A DNA stretch of 64,000 nucleotides from Agrypnia vestita (taxonomy: Eukaryota; Arthropoda; Insecta; Trichoptera; Phryganeidae). Below are positions 10,049-21,690 of the stretch, piece by piece. The stretch is from assembly GCA_016648135.1 (NCBI GenBank), contig JADDOH010023030.1, positions 1 through 64,000 of the forward strand, written 5' to 3'. A program made the translations under genes and the position numbers. How positions within the stretch are numbered: position 1 is the first letter of the stretch; each line of letters starts with the position of its first letter. The notes under the pieces were generated by a model. That model ran no database searches. It saw only the letters and a program-made list of their open reading frames with translations, and had not been told where the DNA came from.

Positions 10049-10881
10049 TAGTGATGGGTCGTCGACGTATTTACCGTCGACGAAACGAGACCGTCCACGT
10101 CTGTACATCGACGAGACGGTCAACTTCGTTACGCAGACGTCGCGGACGTTCTATCTAAACATTGGGACGATGGTCAACTGTCTACGGTTCGACGCGACGC
10201 TGCTCGACGGCTCAACCTTTGGCTATTTTTATTACGTTAATTTTTAAAATTTAAAGAAGTTCGAAGGAATATAGTTTCGGGGAAAGTAAAACCGCTACTT
10301 GTGCTTTTATGTTAAAAGAAATATTTTATTATTTATTTGTTTACGCACATTATAGGCTTTTACATATTGTTTTATATACTTCTTTCTATATATAATAAAG
10401 AAAGAAGTAGGTATACACAAGAATATCAGGCGTAAGCAGTAAAATATTAGTTCAATAAAAAATAAAATAATTAAACAGAATTGTTTTATTTTATACAGCG
10501 CAAAATTGGGAATTCACCGAAACGTCGCACGTGCACATCGCACAAATCAAGTAAAAAATAATAGATAATAGCTTATTAAGCCTACCTTACCCTACGCATT
10601 CAAATTTCAAGTCTCTGTCATAGCTCGTGTACACAGATCTGCACTCTATGGTCGTGTACTTTAGAGATGAAATGAAATTACCCATCGAGCCGTCTATGAC
10701 GTCCATGGCGTCTACAAGTCGACAAGAGACAAACGGAGACGTTTTGTCTTGCTATGCACTACGTTGAATCTCGAACCGTCCACCGTCTACGAATTCAACT
10801 AGTCCATGCGATAAACGTAAACCGTCGACGCAACGTCAACGGTTGATTTCAACTAGTCCGTCCATTCAACGCCCATCCGTA
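10049..10881. mobile_element. Non-autonomous hAT element (833 bp)
   Basis: Flanked by a perfect 8-bp target duplication ATTCCTAT (10041-10048 and 10882-10889), the length typical of hAT. The termini are imperfect inverted repeats, TAGTGATGGGTCG at left and TACGGATGGGCG read inward from the right. Both subterminal regions are packed with GTCGACG/CGTCGAC-like repeats (about 10068-10200 and 10680-10880), the usual transposase-binding architecture. The AT-rich centre has no transposase. It must be mobilised in trans, if at all. Confidence 0.85.
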
Positions 10882-10889
10882 ATTCCTAT

Positions 10890-11600
10890 ACTCATTATCT
10901 CTTCTTCCCTTCTTGTTCGATATGTTACAACCAGCATCTGTCAGCCTTACTAAAATTGTAAATTATTAAAATGATTTAGTCCTAAGAAATTTTTTGTGTC
11001 TGTCAGAACTGTCCGCTTAAGTGACCTTGTATAGTGAGTTGGAAGGAGATATTTATTATTGCCGATACTTTCCCAAAATATATCAGGGAGATTGAAATCG
11101 CCGAGTATGCAAAAATGTCAGAGGGAGTAGAACCTTCAACAATATTGTTTAATTGATGAAGAAATGTTTGCAGAAGGGAAGACTGCGTGGGTCGCCGAGA
11201 AGATAGACGCAACAGATATACAGATTGCTACGTTTGGTATTTGAAGAGATGGGTGTACAGACTCAAATATCTTCTGCCTCGGTCTGCCAATGGGATAGTT
11301 CCACAACATTGAGGTCTGAATTCATAGCAGAACTACACGTCCTCCAAGTTTTTTGCCAGTTAGGGAATAATCTCTGTCTCTGATCTAATAATCTGAGTAA
11401 AACGTGTGATTTGACAGGCGGTATATGCAATGATGATATAATATATAAGATGCATAGTTTGGAAGAAATATATGCGTTCAAATAATTATAAATGTATTTA
11501 CAATAAAGGGAATTAAGTACGTGGCTGACGTAAAAATACTTAAGTATTAATTTGAGAAAACTAAGAAACTTTGTATAAACCACACTGATTATTTTTAAAT
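10890..11600. other. No gene recognised
   Basis: Moderately GC-richer DNA at 11000-11400 with open frames of 70-100 codons on the minus strand. None resembles a known protein and no splice structure is clear. Confidence 0.4.
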
Positions 11601-11641
11601 GTTTACCGGTTTCGATACTGAACCATTTGTATCTTGGTCAG
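11601..11641 (-). ncRNA. Hammerhead-like core motif
   Basis: The minus strand reads CTGACCA, one base, stem GATAC with GTATC around a 10-nt loop, then GAAAC and CGGTAAAC. The same stem and 3' box occur at 43544-43579. The first box departs from the strict CUGANGA consensus, so catalytic activity is doubtful. Only the arrangement is seen directly; function is inferred. Confidence 0.35.
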
Positions 11642-11753
11642 TGTACTGCAAGTAAGCTTTGAAACATGTAAGGTTTTTGTTTTTCTGCGATTGTAGGATC
11701 AGATTTGAATTAATTAGTAATCAGTAATTTACGGAAATAAATCGAGTACCCGT

Positions 11754-11808
11754 GGCAAATGCCGTAACAATAATTGGGAGAACAATTATTACTGTTCCGG
11801 CGTTTGCC
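11754..11808. repeat. 55-nt hairpin
   Basis: GGCAAATGCCG and ACAATAATTG (11754-11776) pair with CAATTATT and CCGGCGTTTGCC (11783-11808) around a 6-nt loop, with a 3-nt bulge. It could be a tiny MITE or a structured transcript element. Confidence 0.6.
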
Positions 11809-12239
11809 TTACGGATGAGATAACCGTAGAAACCTTAGCTGGAAAAACATATTTATATAGAGTTAAGAAATTAGACAGAATAATTTGCTATTGCTTTGGT
11901 ATATGTAGGTATATGTCTACATAATGTTACTATCCGCTATTAAATTTCAAATTGTTTGTTTTCACTCACAATAAGATTATAAAAATAATAATTTTCCATT
12001 GCTTCATCATCATATTTGACGTGTTTTTATAGTAAGTAATATAATAATAACACATAGCAGTATAATATCGAATTGAAATTAATTAATCAAAATGTCTTCA
12101 ATTTATAAAGATACATAAAATTATTATATCAATAAAAAAATATAATAAAAATAATGTTATTTTTGTTCATCTTCAATAAGTTATCTAATACTTCAACAAA
12201 AAAATATTGAAGAAGATACAATTATTAAGTAAAAATTTA

Positions 12240-12440
12240 TCACCCATCTTGCACGGTAAAATAAATGGTTTCATACCGCCCTCGCTGAAAGCGACCCAGA
12301 AAGACGAGCAATCGCCACTGGTAAAATAGTGTCCGCCGCAATGGACGGCCGGACCGCGGACCGCAGGCGGCCCCGGGGTCCCGAGGAAGGACACTTTTAC
12401 GCCAGGGTGCGGTAGCCTGCCCGAGTTCAATCACATAAAG
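12240..12440. repeat. GC-rich island, possibly a dispersed repeat
   Basis: A sharply GC-rich patch in AT-rich surroundings, with overlapping open frames of 64 and 81 codons on the minus strand. I do not recognise a protein. It could be a SINE body or an exon remnant. Confidence 0.35.
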
Positions 12441-13804
12441 GATGTAATAAGTTGTTTTACGCTTCCCTATACATGCCTACACTGATTTAGCAAATAAAAC
12501 ATGGAAAATGATTACATCGGACGGCCCAATCATAAAATGTGAGAGGTAATTGATTAGTAAATAACGTTAATTTATTTTAGCAATTAATGCGTATTCGTAT
12601 CAATTTCTACGTCGAATAGAGTGTACCAGCTTAAACAAAATTTTAATTTCACCAAAAAAGACTATAATAACTGTTAGTAGCGTGTACGCTGATGCAACTT
12701 TGCCCAAAATTCTCTGAGATTGGACACTGCTTTGCGTACAAAAAATAAACAACCAACGGCTAATCACGCTCTACACTAATTCTGTAGTGGAGCAAGTGTA
12801 AAAAGAGAAATGTTTCTGTAATCGACTGTATTCCGATAATAGCAATATTGGGATCTTAAGATTGTTATCCCAACACTTAATAAATGAGTATAAAAAAAAT
12901 AAACGACGTAGGTATACGTCGGTGTCCGGTATACGTCTTACACAAATAACAAGATTTGTATATTTTTACATATCCCTCTCAAAGTAAATATTATATTTAT
13001 TTGCAGTGTCCGATGTCTGACATGCCTTCGGAAAAGGGATTGATTTCTCCGATACCTCCTTACCCAAGCGGTCAGGTCTAACAGAGCTTCAAATGGATTA
13101 CCGAAGTACCTACCTATCGCTAACGTAACCTCGCAATTCTTATGTTTCGACTAAAATTACATGAAATAAGTACTATTGGTGTATTTAATTAAAGCGTATA
13201 GAAAAAAAGATTATTTCGTATGCGTTTATTAATATCTTCTGCAGTCCTGATTAATTAATTATTATTATTAATAATAATAATAGAAAAATTATGGCAAAAT
13301 TGTAATTGTCGAGTTGGACTTGTATTTAGATATATTTTTGAAACACATACACTTTTTCATTTTTCAAACTAGGCGTAATAGTCCTGATTAAATAATGGTT
13401 AGCAGTTGTCAGGGACATGAGGATAGACTTATAAATGCATAGAGATATAGATGAACTAACTCCCTTGTAATCCTCATTATACAAATTAAAAAAAAGAGAG
13501 ACTATAATATTTGTGTTTAAAAATTATTTTCACAATGTTAAGAATTGTTTGCCAAATATATTTATAAGTTTTCTGAAAGAAGTTTTCAAAATTACCTATT
13601 GATTCCGTATTCCTTACTAGCCTTCAATATACACAATGGTACTCGAAATACATGTCAAATCAGTATTCTTACTATTTTCAAACTCAGTTAAGTTATTTAG
13701 TTATTATAGTTATTTAGTTTTTTTCAAATTACGTTGTACTATGAAAATAAGTGCTTGTCTCCTAGGATGTGAATCGAACCTCCTATAATTTGGTTACCTT
13801 TATA
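12441..13804. other. No gene recognised
   Basis: AT-rich DNA. An isolated tRNA B-box-like GGTTCGATTC lies on the minus strand near 13770 without a matching A box, so it is not called as a tRNA or SINE. Confidence 0.5.
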
Positions 13805-15090
13805 TTAGGTCCTTACATATGAAATTGGCGTTTTGCCGTACTGGCAAATTTGATCTCAAATATCTTCTCTTTGGTTAGGAATTCCAAATCCAAATTTATA
13901 CAGCTATTTACTCATGTATTTGCGTTTTGAAAATAATAATTCATTTGTTTTTTCCTCAATTGTTTTTTTCTTTGCGTCACTCAGTTTACAAAATGAAAAA
14001 CTTGAAATATCGCGTTATTTACGATTACGAGTTCCACCGTGGCACCAGTGCTGCAGAAACGAATCGAAGGATTAATGATGTGTATGGCGACGGTGCCGCA
14101 AAAGAAAACACAGTGCGTTTTTGGTTCCAACGTTTTCGTTCTGGAAATTTCGACCTGCAGAACAAGCCCCGTGGACGGCCGGAGACCAAAGTTGATAATG
14201 AAGAATTGAAGGCTATTGTGGAAGCGGATCCATCGCAAACCACATCTGAGTTAGCTGCAGGCTGCGGTGTTAGTGATAAAACTATTTTAATCCACTTGAA
14301 GCAAATTGGTAAGGTGAAAAAGCTTGAAAGGTGGGTACCTCACGAATTGAGTGAAGCAAATCAACAAACGCGCGTTGACTGCTGCGTTGCATTACTCAAC
14401 CGGCACAATAATGAAGGGATTTTAAATCGAATCATTACCTGTGATGAAAAGTGGATCCTGTACGATAATCGGAAGCGCTCATCGCAATGGCTGAACCCTG
14501 CCGAACCAGCCAAACCATGCCCCAAGCGAAAATTGACTCCAAAAAAGTTACTTGTGAGCGTTTGGTGGACTAGTGCTGGTGTCGTTCACTACAGCTTTCT
14601 TAAATCTGGCCAGACGATTACGGCAGATGTCTATTGTCAGCAACTGCAAACCATGATGGAAAAGCTAGCTGCTAAACAACCGAGGCTGGTTAATCGCTCT
14701 AGGCCACTGCTGCTTCATGATAACGCTAGACCACACACTGCACAACAGACGGCTACCAAATTAGAGGAGCTTCAATTGGAATGTCTAAGACATCCACCGT
14801 ACTCTCCGGACCTTGCCCCAACAGATTACCATTTTTTTCGAAATTTGGATAACTTCTTGCAAAGGAAAAAATTCAACTCCGATGGGGCAGTCCAAACCGC
14901 CTTCAAAGATTTTATTGATTCCCGTCCGAAAGGTTTTTTTAGTAAATGGATCGATGAACTACCTATGAGATGGCAAAAGTGCATAGATAGCAATGGTACA
15001 TACTTTGATTAAATAAATATATTATAATAAAAAAAAATCGGCTTTATGTTCCTCCCGTACTAAACGCCAATTTCATATGTAAGGACCTAA
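13805..15090 (+). mobile_element. Complete mariner transposon (1286 bp)
   Basis: The termini are perfect 29-bp inverted repeats (13805-13833 and 15062-15090) starting TTAGGTCCTTACATATGAAA. Flanking TA dinucleotides (13803-13804 and 15091-15092) are the expected target duplication. A single uninterrupted transposase gene fills the centre. With matching ends and an intact gene this copy looks recently inserted and possibly active. Confidence 0.95.
13993..15012 (+). CDS. mariner transposase, intact
   Basis: Cuts and joins mariner DNA at the terminal repeats in the nucleus, inserting at TA. I start at 13993 (MKNLKYRV), giving 339 residues, the normal family length. An in-frame ATG at 13927 would add 22 residues that look like AT-rich leader sequence. 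An N-terminal paired helix-turn-helix region covers roughly residues 5-105, the mariner signature WVPHEL is at 114-119, and the catalytic aspartates are D151 (CDEKW), D243 (LHDNARPH) and D278 (YSPDLAPTDYHFF). There are 34 residues between the last two, the DD34D hallmark of mariner. No stop or frameshift is present. The wording around the motifs points to the cecropia-like side of the mariner tree; that subfamily call is inference. Confidence 0.95.
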   Translation: MKNLKYRVIYDYEFHRGTSAAETNRRINDVYGDGAAKENTVRFWFQRFRSGNFDLQNKPRGRPETKVDNEELKAIVEADPSQTTSELAAGCGVSDKTILIHLKQIGKVKKLERWVPHELSEANQQTRVDCCVALLNRHNNEGILNRIITCDEKWILYDNRKRSSQWLNPAEPAKPCPKRKLTPKKLLVSVWWTSAGVVHYSFLKSGQTITADVYCQQLQTMMEKLAAKQPRLVNRSRPLLLHDNARPHTAQQTATKLEELQLECLRHPPYSPDLAPTDYHFFRNLDNFLQRKKFNSDGAVQTAFKDFIDSRPKGFFSKWIDELPMRWQKCIDSNGTYFD

Positions 15091-15092
15091 TA

Positions 15093-15494
15093 TTTAATGA
15101 GAATACCTATAAAATACCTTTCAATTATCTATATACAAAAAACATGAATGCGAAATGAGTTTTCAACTCTCCGATATAGCGACACAATAAATATTACATT
15201 GAAAACAAAATCCAAATAAAATAAAATATGGAAACATCAAAATTCGCGAAACTTACAAGATTTAAATTTTTAAATAATTATTACTAGGAGACCGGGAGCT
15301 GGGTGGACTTGAGTATGCAAAATATGAGGACCGCATTCTGACAGTTGATTCAAGTTCAGAAAAGCCTATAGATTAACAATATGGATGTTGCCAGAAACCC
15401 AAGTGGTCCAATTTATTTTTATACCCCCTCCCTCTACGCAGCGAGTAAATCGATTGAGTACACGCTACTGAGCTATTTTAACGATTATATTGGT
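15093..15494. other. No gene recognised
   Basis: Sequence between the mariner and a LINE relic. No coding similarity seen. Confidence 0.5.
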
Positions 15495-17597
15495 GTCATT
15501 TCTAGTTATAGGCTGTACGGCTATAGGCCCCCGTTAATTCTGAGAAGGATGAAGTGAAAGATGGATTTTGGACGAATGTTAGGGATATAATGAATGTAAA
15601 ACGGAGCAATGAAAGAATTATTTTCGCAGGTGATCTGAGTGGCTGGGTGGGAACTCGAAGAGATGATTTCGAGTCAGCTCTCGGTGTGTACGGTGACAAG
15701 AAGATGAATGAGAATGGTAAAAGTTTGTTTGAGGTATGCTTGGAATGGAATGTTTTTAATTTATATAAAATAACTTTGTAAACACCACTGTTTTATTTTT
15801 AAAAAAAATTCAACATATTCATTTTCAAAAATTAATCTTTCACATGAACACACTTTTTGAAACATGATTTTTTTTCAATACATTTTTGTTTCAAATACAT
15901 TTTTCGACCACAAAAGAATCCATCAAAATACATGGGAGAGAGGTAATGAAAGATCAATAATTGATTTTGTCATGGTTGATTATAGACTAAGGGCCGCTAC
16001 AGTTGATACTCGGGTGTTTCGGGGCGCCGAGATGGAAACCGTCCATTTTCTTGTAGTTTCGCGAATAAACTTATTTCAAGGCTGGCGGTCCAGGAAAAGA
16101 ACTATATCGGCTCCGTCCAGAATCAAAAAAGAGAAGGACGATTTTAGAGAGAAGTTCGAAAGAAGAATTGTTGAAATGTTGAGTGTAAGGACGGTGAGTG
16201 ATCTTAGGATAGATGATGCGTGAGATCATTTAAAAACTTCCGTTTGCGAAGCAGCGAAGGAAGTCTGTGGAACAGCAAAACATGAAAGGAAGAAAGGGGA
16301 TGCATGGTGGAATGATGACATGAAAGAATTAGTGAAAGAAAAAAGAAATGCGTGGCCCTATTATCTGTCAGTGAATCGAGATGAATATACTGGAGAAGAG
16401 CAGTTATTATGCCTCTCTAAAAAGGTAAAGGGTCGAGAATGGAATGCGGTAACTACAGGGCAATCAGTATTTTGAGCTCGGTTGGCAATTTTTATGGAAG
16501 AATTTTAATAGAAAGAGTAAGGTCGGTGACGAAAGAAAAGGTATAGGACGTGAAAGAGGCTTTTGTGGGTGGAAGAGGATGCGTGGATAATATAAGTTTT
16601 TAGCGAAAAACCAAAAACTTTTCCGTGGATTTGTAGATCTGCAAAAGGCCTATGATAGAGTTATAAGAGGAAGGTTATGGAAGGTACTCTCTGGTTATAA
16701 GGTGAATAGTAAACTTATACAGGCAATTGCATCCCTTTATGAAGGAAGTACTGCATGTGTAAGAATCAATGGATCATTCACACCATGGTTTGATATTACA
16801 AAAGGTGTCAAACAGGGTTGCGTAATGTCTCCATGGCTGTTCAACTTGTATATGGATAATTGTGTGAAAGAACTGGAATGTATGAATGTAGGATCGAAAA
16901 TGAGTGATTTGATTGTATGCTATTTACTGTACGCGGATGACGCAGTATTAATGGTAAATAACGAACAGGACTTACATAGCTAGTAAGCAGGATGTATGAT
17001 ATATGCAAGGAAAGTGACCTTATTATGAACCAGGGTTCGAAAAAATCGGATTTTTATAATAAAAATCAAAAAATCGGTTTTTTGATATATATCCGATATA
17101 TATCAAAAATTGGATATATTTCCAAACTTTTTTTCTCCTTTTTTGCAAACTTCGATTGATACAAACTCGAAATAATTAGGAATTTTTTTTTTGTATATGA
17201 ATCATTATTTATTAAATAAATGAATTGCATACTGAAAAAAGCTTATATATGCAATATTTATAAGTTATAAAAGTTGCTCTTTCTAATGTAGTGTTATGGG
17301 TGTTTGTTTCTTTGTGTGAAATAAAAAACGGATTATATGAAACAAATTAAACTAAAAAATAACCGTAGCACTTTTTAAAATACAATTAGTGCCATCTAGT
17401 AACGATCGCAGATATTAAAAAAAAACAATCTGAAGCATTTATTAAAATACAACTAGCGCCATCTATTATCATTCGCATAAAGTTTTCTTGGATATATATC
17501 AAAAATAAAAATAGAGCCATAAATATCGTGATATATATCCTCGAACCCTGTTATGAACGTAAACAAGTATTCGTAGTCGAGAAAGACGAAAGTAAGA
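15495..17597 (+). pseudogene. LINE copy A (APE endonuclease and reverse transcriptase relic)
   Basis: A decayed non-LTR retrotransposon. The endonuclease part reads FWTNVRDI, GDLSGWVGTRRDD, then HKRIHQNTWERGNE and IDFVMVDYRLR. It is followed by KKGDAWW, and the reverse transcriptase includes VDLQKAYDRV, KQGCVMSPWLFNLYMDN and the catalytic YADD near 16930. An AT-rich insertion at about 15755-15883 splits the endonuclease, a deletion removes several hundred bases before 16400, and stops and frameshifts are frequent at 16450-16620. The frame is broken again by a hAT at 17031-17550 and continues after it (VNKYS, then DESKTK) to about 17597. The same family occurs at 27370 and 30591. It cannot make a functional protein. 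Confidence 0.85.
17031..17550. mobile_element. Non-autonomous hAT inside LINE copy A (520 bp)
   Basis: Flanked by a perfect 8-bp duplication TTATGAAC (17023-17030 and 17551-17558). It starts CAGGGTTCGA and ends TCGAACCCTG, a perfect 10-bp terminal inverted repeat. A longer relative with the same ends and its own duplication lies at 37819-39065. This copy keeps both ends but lacks most of the middle of the longer one. It has no coding capacity. Confidence 0.92.
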
Positions 17598-17712
17598 CAA
17601 AGCCCTATTCGAGAGGCACACTCTCTCCCGCATACTTCACAAATGAAGCGGTTAGGTTGCGTTGGTCGATCACGTTGGCGCATGGTTGCGGCTCGCTGCT
17701 CATTTTTTACTT
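17598..17712 (-). pseudogene. LINE C-terminal zinc-finger fragment, inverted
   Basis: The minus strand reads RFICEVCGRECASRIGL, the CxxCGRxCxSRIGL half of the zinc finger that ends many insect endonuclease/reverse-transcriptase LINEs. The histidine half is lost where it meets LINE copy A. It points opposite to the LINE piece at 17725, so the junction records an inversion or two independent insertions. Confidence 0.55.
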
Positions 17713-17724
17713 GTCTGGCCGCCG

Positions 17725-18365
17725 CAACACCATGTTTGGCCTAGAGGTTAACATAAAAAAAACAAATACTAACATGCTCTGCAGATAACGGGACAATTGA
17801 TCTACCGGATATCAGAGTGGGGGGAGTACAACTGGAGAATGTACCCAACTCTACCTATCTAGGCAGCATCCTAACATCCAATTCCTCACTTGATGACCTG
17901 AAGAACTGAGAAATGCTTCAGCGGCTATCGCCAAACTAAATGATAGAGTCTTCCATAGCAGAATATCCCAGTAAACAAAGATAGCAGTCTATAAAGCTAT
18001 TGTGCTTCCCATACTACTGCATGGAATTGAGGCTTGGGTACCCTACAGGAGACACTTTAAGAATCTGGAAATGTTCCACCAACGTTTCCTTCGCCGCATT
18101 CTACAGATCCACTGGAGCGACCATATATCTAACGTTACTGTTCTGCGTCGCTCTAAATGTCGCCCAATTGAGGACATGATCGTGGAAGCGAGATTGAGGT
18201 GGACGGGAAATGTGTTGCGCATGGGCGATCACGGACTTCCGAAGCGGGTCTTATATGGGGAGATAGTGAGCAGGCGAAAGGCCGGAGGACAGAAGAAATG
18301 ATATAAAGTCTATCCGAGAATCGCTGAGCCTATGTGGAGCACCCGAGAATTGGGAGTGGACTGGA
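17725..18365 (+). pseudogene. LINE reverse-transcriptase C-terminal fragment
   Basis: Reads FGLEVNIKKT, then STYLGSILTSNSSLDD, then LLHGIEAWVPYRRHFKNLE and RWTGNVLRMGDHGLPKRVLYG. This is the standard order downstream of the YADD box in insect endonuclease/reverse-transcriptase LINEs (thumb, then the RMGD-LPK box). Frameshifts and stops occur around 17850-18000. It ends before the zinc finger. It is a different lineage from LINE copy A. Confidence 0.75.
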
Positions 18366-18949
18366 AGAGATTTTGCTCTCGGTATTAAAAATAAACTGTT
18401 ACATAATAAGGCTAACTTTACTGGATTCTAGTAGCATCGAATTAACTTGTCTTTCGTTCCTGCCGCTCACTGGTCGCACGTCACAGACAAAGTTAAGCTT
18501 GAAACATGTTAACAACAGAGTACGCGCCACTGTGCTGAGGGCATTGGTAGTGCAATTCTCGCGCAGACTGCAGAGTTAAATTTTTTATTTATTTTATTTC
18601 GTAAGTTTAAAATTAAATTTTTCCGGATTTTGGTCTCACGCAAAGATGTTGTGCACAAAGAAATATTTTTGCGCATAAAATAAATTCGTACCGTTTAGTA
18701 CCGGAGAAATGAGTATATTCCAGCATTACGAAGATGCATGTACATGACCTGGTCAGCCATATTAATATTGTAGTCGAGGAACGTCGGCTACCCCATTTGG
18801 AAATCAACTGGGAGATTTTGACAACTACCTTCGCTGATTAACATGTGCCGGAGAGCGATGAGAATACTCGTACGTAGGTTCTATATTCACATATCACACG
18901 CTTACATCGCTACGTTCACTTGTTTATTTTTTATTTTTTAATATTTTTG
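18366..18949. other. No gene recognised
   Basis: Mixed-composition DNA after the LINE fragment. An open frame of ~80 codons near 18334-18579 begins in the LINE and shows no further similarity. Confidence 0.45.
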
Positions 18950-19310
18950 GTATGACATATTTCAGTGTTGAGTCCATACTTATTTATAACCTTCGGTATT
19001 CGTAGTCCTTCTTTAACCGTAAATCTGGCACTGTGTTTATAATCAATCTATGCTTGTATGTCCCATCTTCATGGTATCGTGTAATTAGTTTGTACCACAA
19101 GATAGCACTAATGGGCAATAAAGCCTTGCTTCTTGAAGAGTTCATGTTTATCTTGAGTAGCACTTTCTTTATTTATTAATTTTATTGCCGAATTTTTAAT
19201 ATTTTGGATTTTTCTAATATTAATTTTGCAAGATAGACCCCAACTAATTATTCCATACCTTACTCCAACTTAAATAAATTTCCCTCTCATTAGCATTTCA
19301 ATTGGCTCCA
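18950..19310 (-). pseudogene. LINE reverse-transcriptase 3' part (Jockey/CR1-like)
   Basis: The minus strand reads RYGIISWG, followed by a lysine-rich segment (IKLINKES), HELFKKQG, and finally ARFTVKEGLRIPKVINKYG. That order (YGIISWG, then the C-terminal basic box) matches the region after the thumb in Jockey/CR1-type LINEs. Several stops interrupt it. Confidence 0.6.
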
Positions 19311-21235
19311 TGTAAAAGAAGAAGACAGATGATGACAGAATGAGATGATTAACCCAAAGCTAATCCCGGTTACACTATATTTACTCAGTGAGTCCCGTAT
19401 ATATTTTACTTTATAAATTAGGACCATAAAATTCCGTTAACCGTATTTATTATAGAAATTTCAGTTTAAACTCAAACGATTATTAATCCAGATTTCAAAT
19501 CGTACAAGTCGGTATGATTAAAAAATATAGGATATCTTCCACATAAATAAGTATTCACAGTTCAGTTGACGATTTCAAAAGAATCAATCTACCGTATTTC
19601 TTGTAATGGAGATCCGACCCTCATTATGGTTTATCCGGATAAACATTATCTGAGATGGCATAAAAATACAAAAAGATAAAATATATTTGTACATTTTAAT
19701 GTACATAAAATATTAACAATTCCGAAAGAGATTTTCTATATTCGTGTTTTTACGAGAAGGTTTGTGTGGGTAGGGATGCAGGTGAGTTAGATCTGACTGT
19801 ATGTTGGGTATATTTGGATTCGCACGATACAAGTGGTATCGTTCGAATGGTGTCTGGCTTATGGACACGTTTTTGACAGTGCTGTGTGAAGGGAAGAAAT
19901 CCAGGCACACAGCACCAGTCTGGTTGGCTAATTTTAGAGCCCCCGAACATTTGGTTGTTTGTCGTTCGAAGAGAGTTCGAGACTACAGGCAAATTGTTAC
20001 TTGCATCTCAGGCCTGTGGAATGCCACAATGTGAGTGGCGAGATTGAATACTTTTTTTTTTTAAACAAAGATTTTGATATTTTTGAAATTGCGAAAAGTT
20101 TGCCAAGATTCATCCTTTAGATAATAAATTGTGTTAAGTTTCATGTGGAATGTGGTTATACAAAAGTTTAAATTGAAGTATAAATTCATATCGTACAAAT
20201 TGTCAAATAGTATGGAAATTTTGTGACAAACTAAGCTCGTAAAAAAAATTGGGAATTGATTGTAATTGGACTGGGCCCATTGTCAGTTACTATTTATGTA
20301 TTTTGTGTCTTTGACTAACATAGATTTCAAAACTAGGAACATTTTAAATTTGGATTGTTTACATTTTCTGAATTTTATACTTCCTTTTGCGCATATTTTT
20401 TACTTAAGGGTTGTCAACCAGTTGTAGTTTAGATTATTTAGCTTATAAATTAGGAGTTTTAGGAAATTAATTTACAGGACTCCACCGCGTGTGTCCTGGA
20501 AAAAATCACTGGCCAGGCCGTTAGCTTAACACGGTGTTTAATAGTATCTAGAATTGTATTTGTTTCAGATTGTTCACTACTACTACTCTTTCTCACTCTC
20601 TCTCTCTCTAAAATCTCATAGGTCTTGGTAAGCTTATGTTACTATATTGTTATTTGTCCATGACTAATGTTCTATTTATAATTATGCTGCTTCTAGTTTG
20701 TTCGTCAAGGTTCGACGAGACAAGTTATCTCATCAAAAACCGAACTGAGCCGGGGGGGTGTGTAAAATATTTTTTCCACCTCCTTGTTTCCGTCAATAAG
20801 GATATTTTACGGTCTTGAATATTTAAAATCCAAAATTTCTTGAATATGGCTTTGCTTCCTTCCCATTAAATAGTCATCAAATTTTTATCTAATAATAACC
20901 GAAATCCTCATATTCTTCCTTACTTTCGAGAAATTAACATTATTTTATCAATTGTAACATTTCATAATGAATAATCGCATTTCTGCGTGGTACACCCCGA
21001 CGTGGTGCAACCCACATTTTTTCCTATGGCCGTACTCGCCCCGCTAGATACAAAAGGCGCTGCAAATGCACCGCTGTACTTTCTTTGTGGAAAAGGTTCG
21101 CGCGAGCACGGGTGACAGGAGAGGACCGCCCGCTAATTTGGCGGTAAGATATTTATTTTCATGATGAGATAGCTTGTATGCGAGGTAGAGATACCATCTT
21201 TATTTGTCGACTATCTTGACTAATTATTGTGTGTT
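19311..21235. other. No gene recognised
   Basis: An open frame at 19801-20034 (+, 77 codons) starts MLGIFGFARYKW and ends next to a splice-donor-like GTGAGT at 20031-20036. It has no recognised similarity. A CT-rich microsatellite lies at 20590-20608. The patch 20990-21170 is GC-richer and ends at a donor-like GGTAAG (21141-21146). Confidence 0.4.
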
Positions 21236-21475
21236 CCATCAGGGCGGTTCATTTGGTCCACGAAGCCAGATTGAAGGTCGGTTTTATGGCAGAAAGGCGA
21301 TGGGCGGTCTACAGGATGGCGGGGACGCGTTGGAAACAATGAGAGGAAGAAGCCCCGGACTTTCATCACGCTAGCAGATGAAGACTTCGGCAGCCATGGA
21401 CCATCGGGCCGGGCCGCCATCTGATATTTCTCCCGCATCAGCCTGGCTTCAGCACCATTTGCATGGACCAATCTC
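21236..21475 (+). other. Exon-like GC-rich block
   Basis: Flanked by an acceptor-like TTCCATCAG before 21243 and a donor-like CAG|GTAATA after 21477. Composition is clearly higher in GC than the flanks. The plus frames have stops and an 83-codon minus frame is open, so if it is an exon it is likely untranslated or read on the other strand. I do not recognise it. Confidence 0.3.
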
Positions 21476-21690
21476 AGGTAATATCCATCACCTTTATTTT
21501 GGGAATCTCAGACCATTTTAAATCCTGAAGAAGCACCATTATTGAATCTTCAACTTTTCAAGAAGCCGTTGCATCCTCCGCCAAACTTGGACCATCCTTG
21601 TGCATCGTCACCAAATTTCAAAATCTAGAACCTGATCAAAACTAACCTGTATCTTAATAATGCTAACTTAGCTTCACGTAAAAGTATATA

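Noticed and set aside
13760..13800. Isolated GGTTCGATTC on the minus strand
   Set aside because: No A box at the right distance; the upstream side is mariner DNA.
13927..13992. Upstream start for the mariner transposase
   Set aside because: The extra 22 residues are hydrophobic AT-rich leader sequence absent from the family; the start at 13993 gives the usual length.
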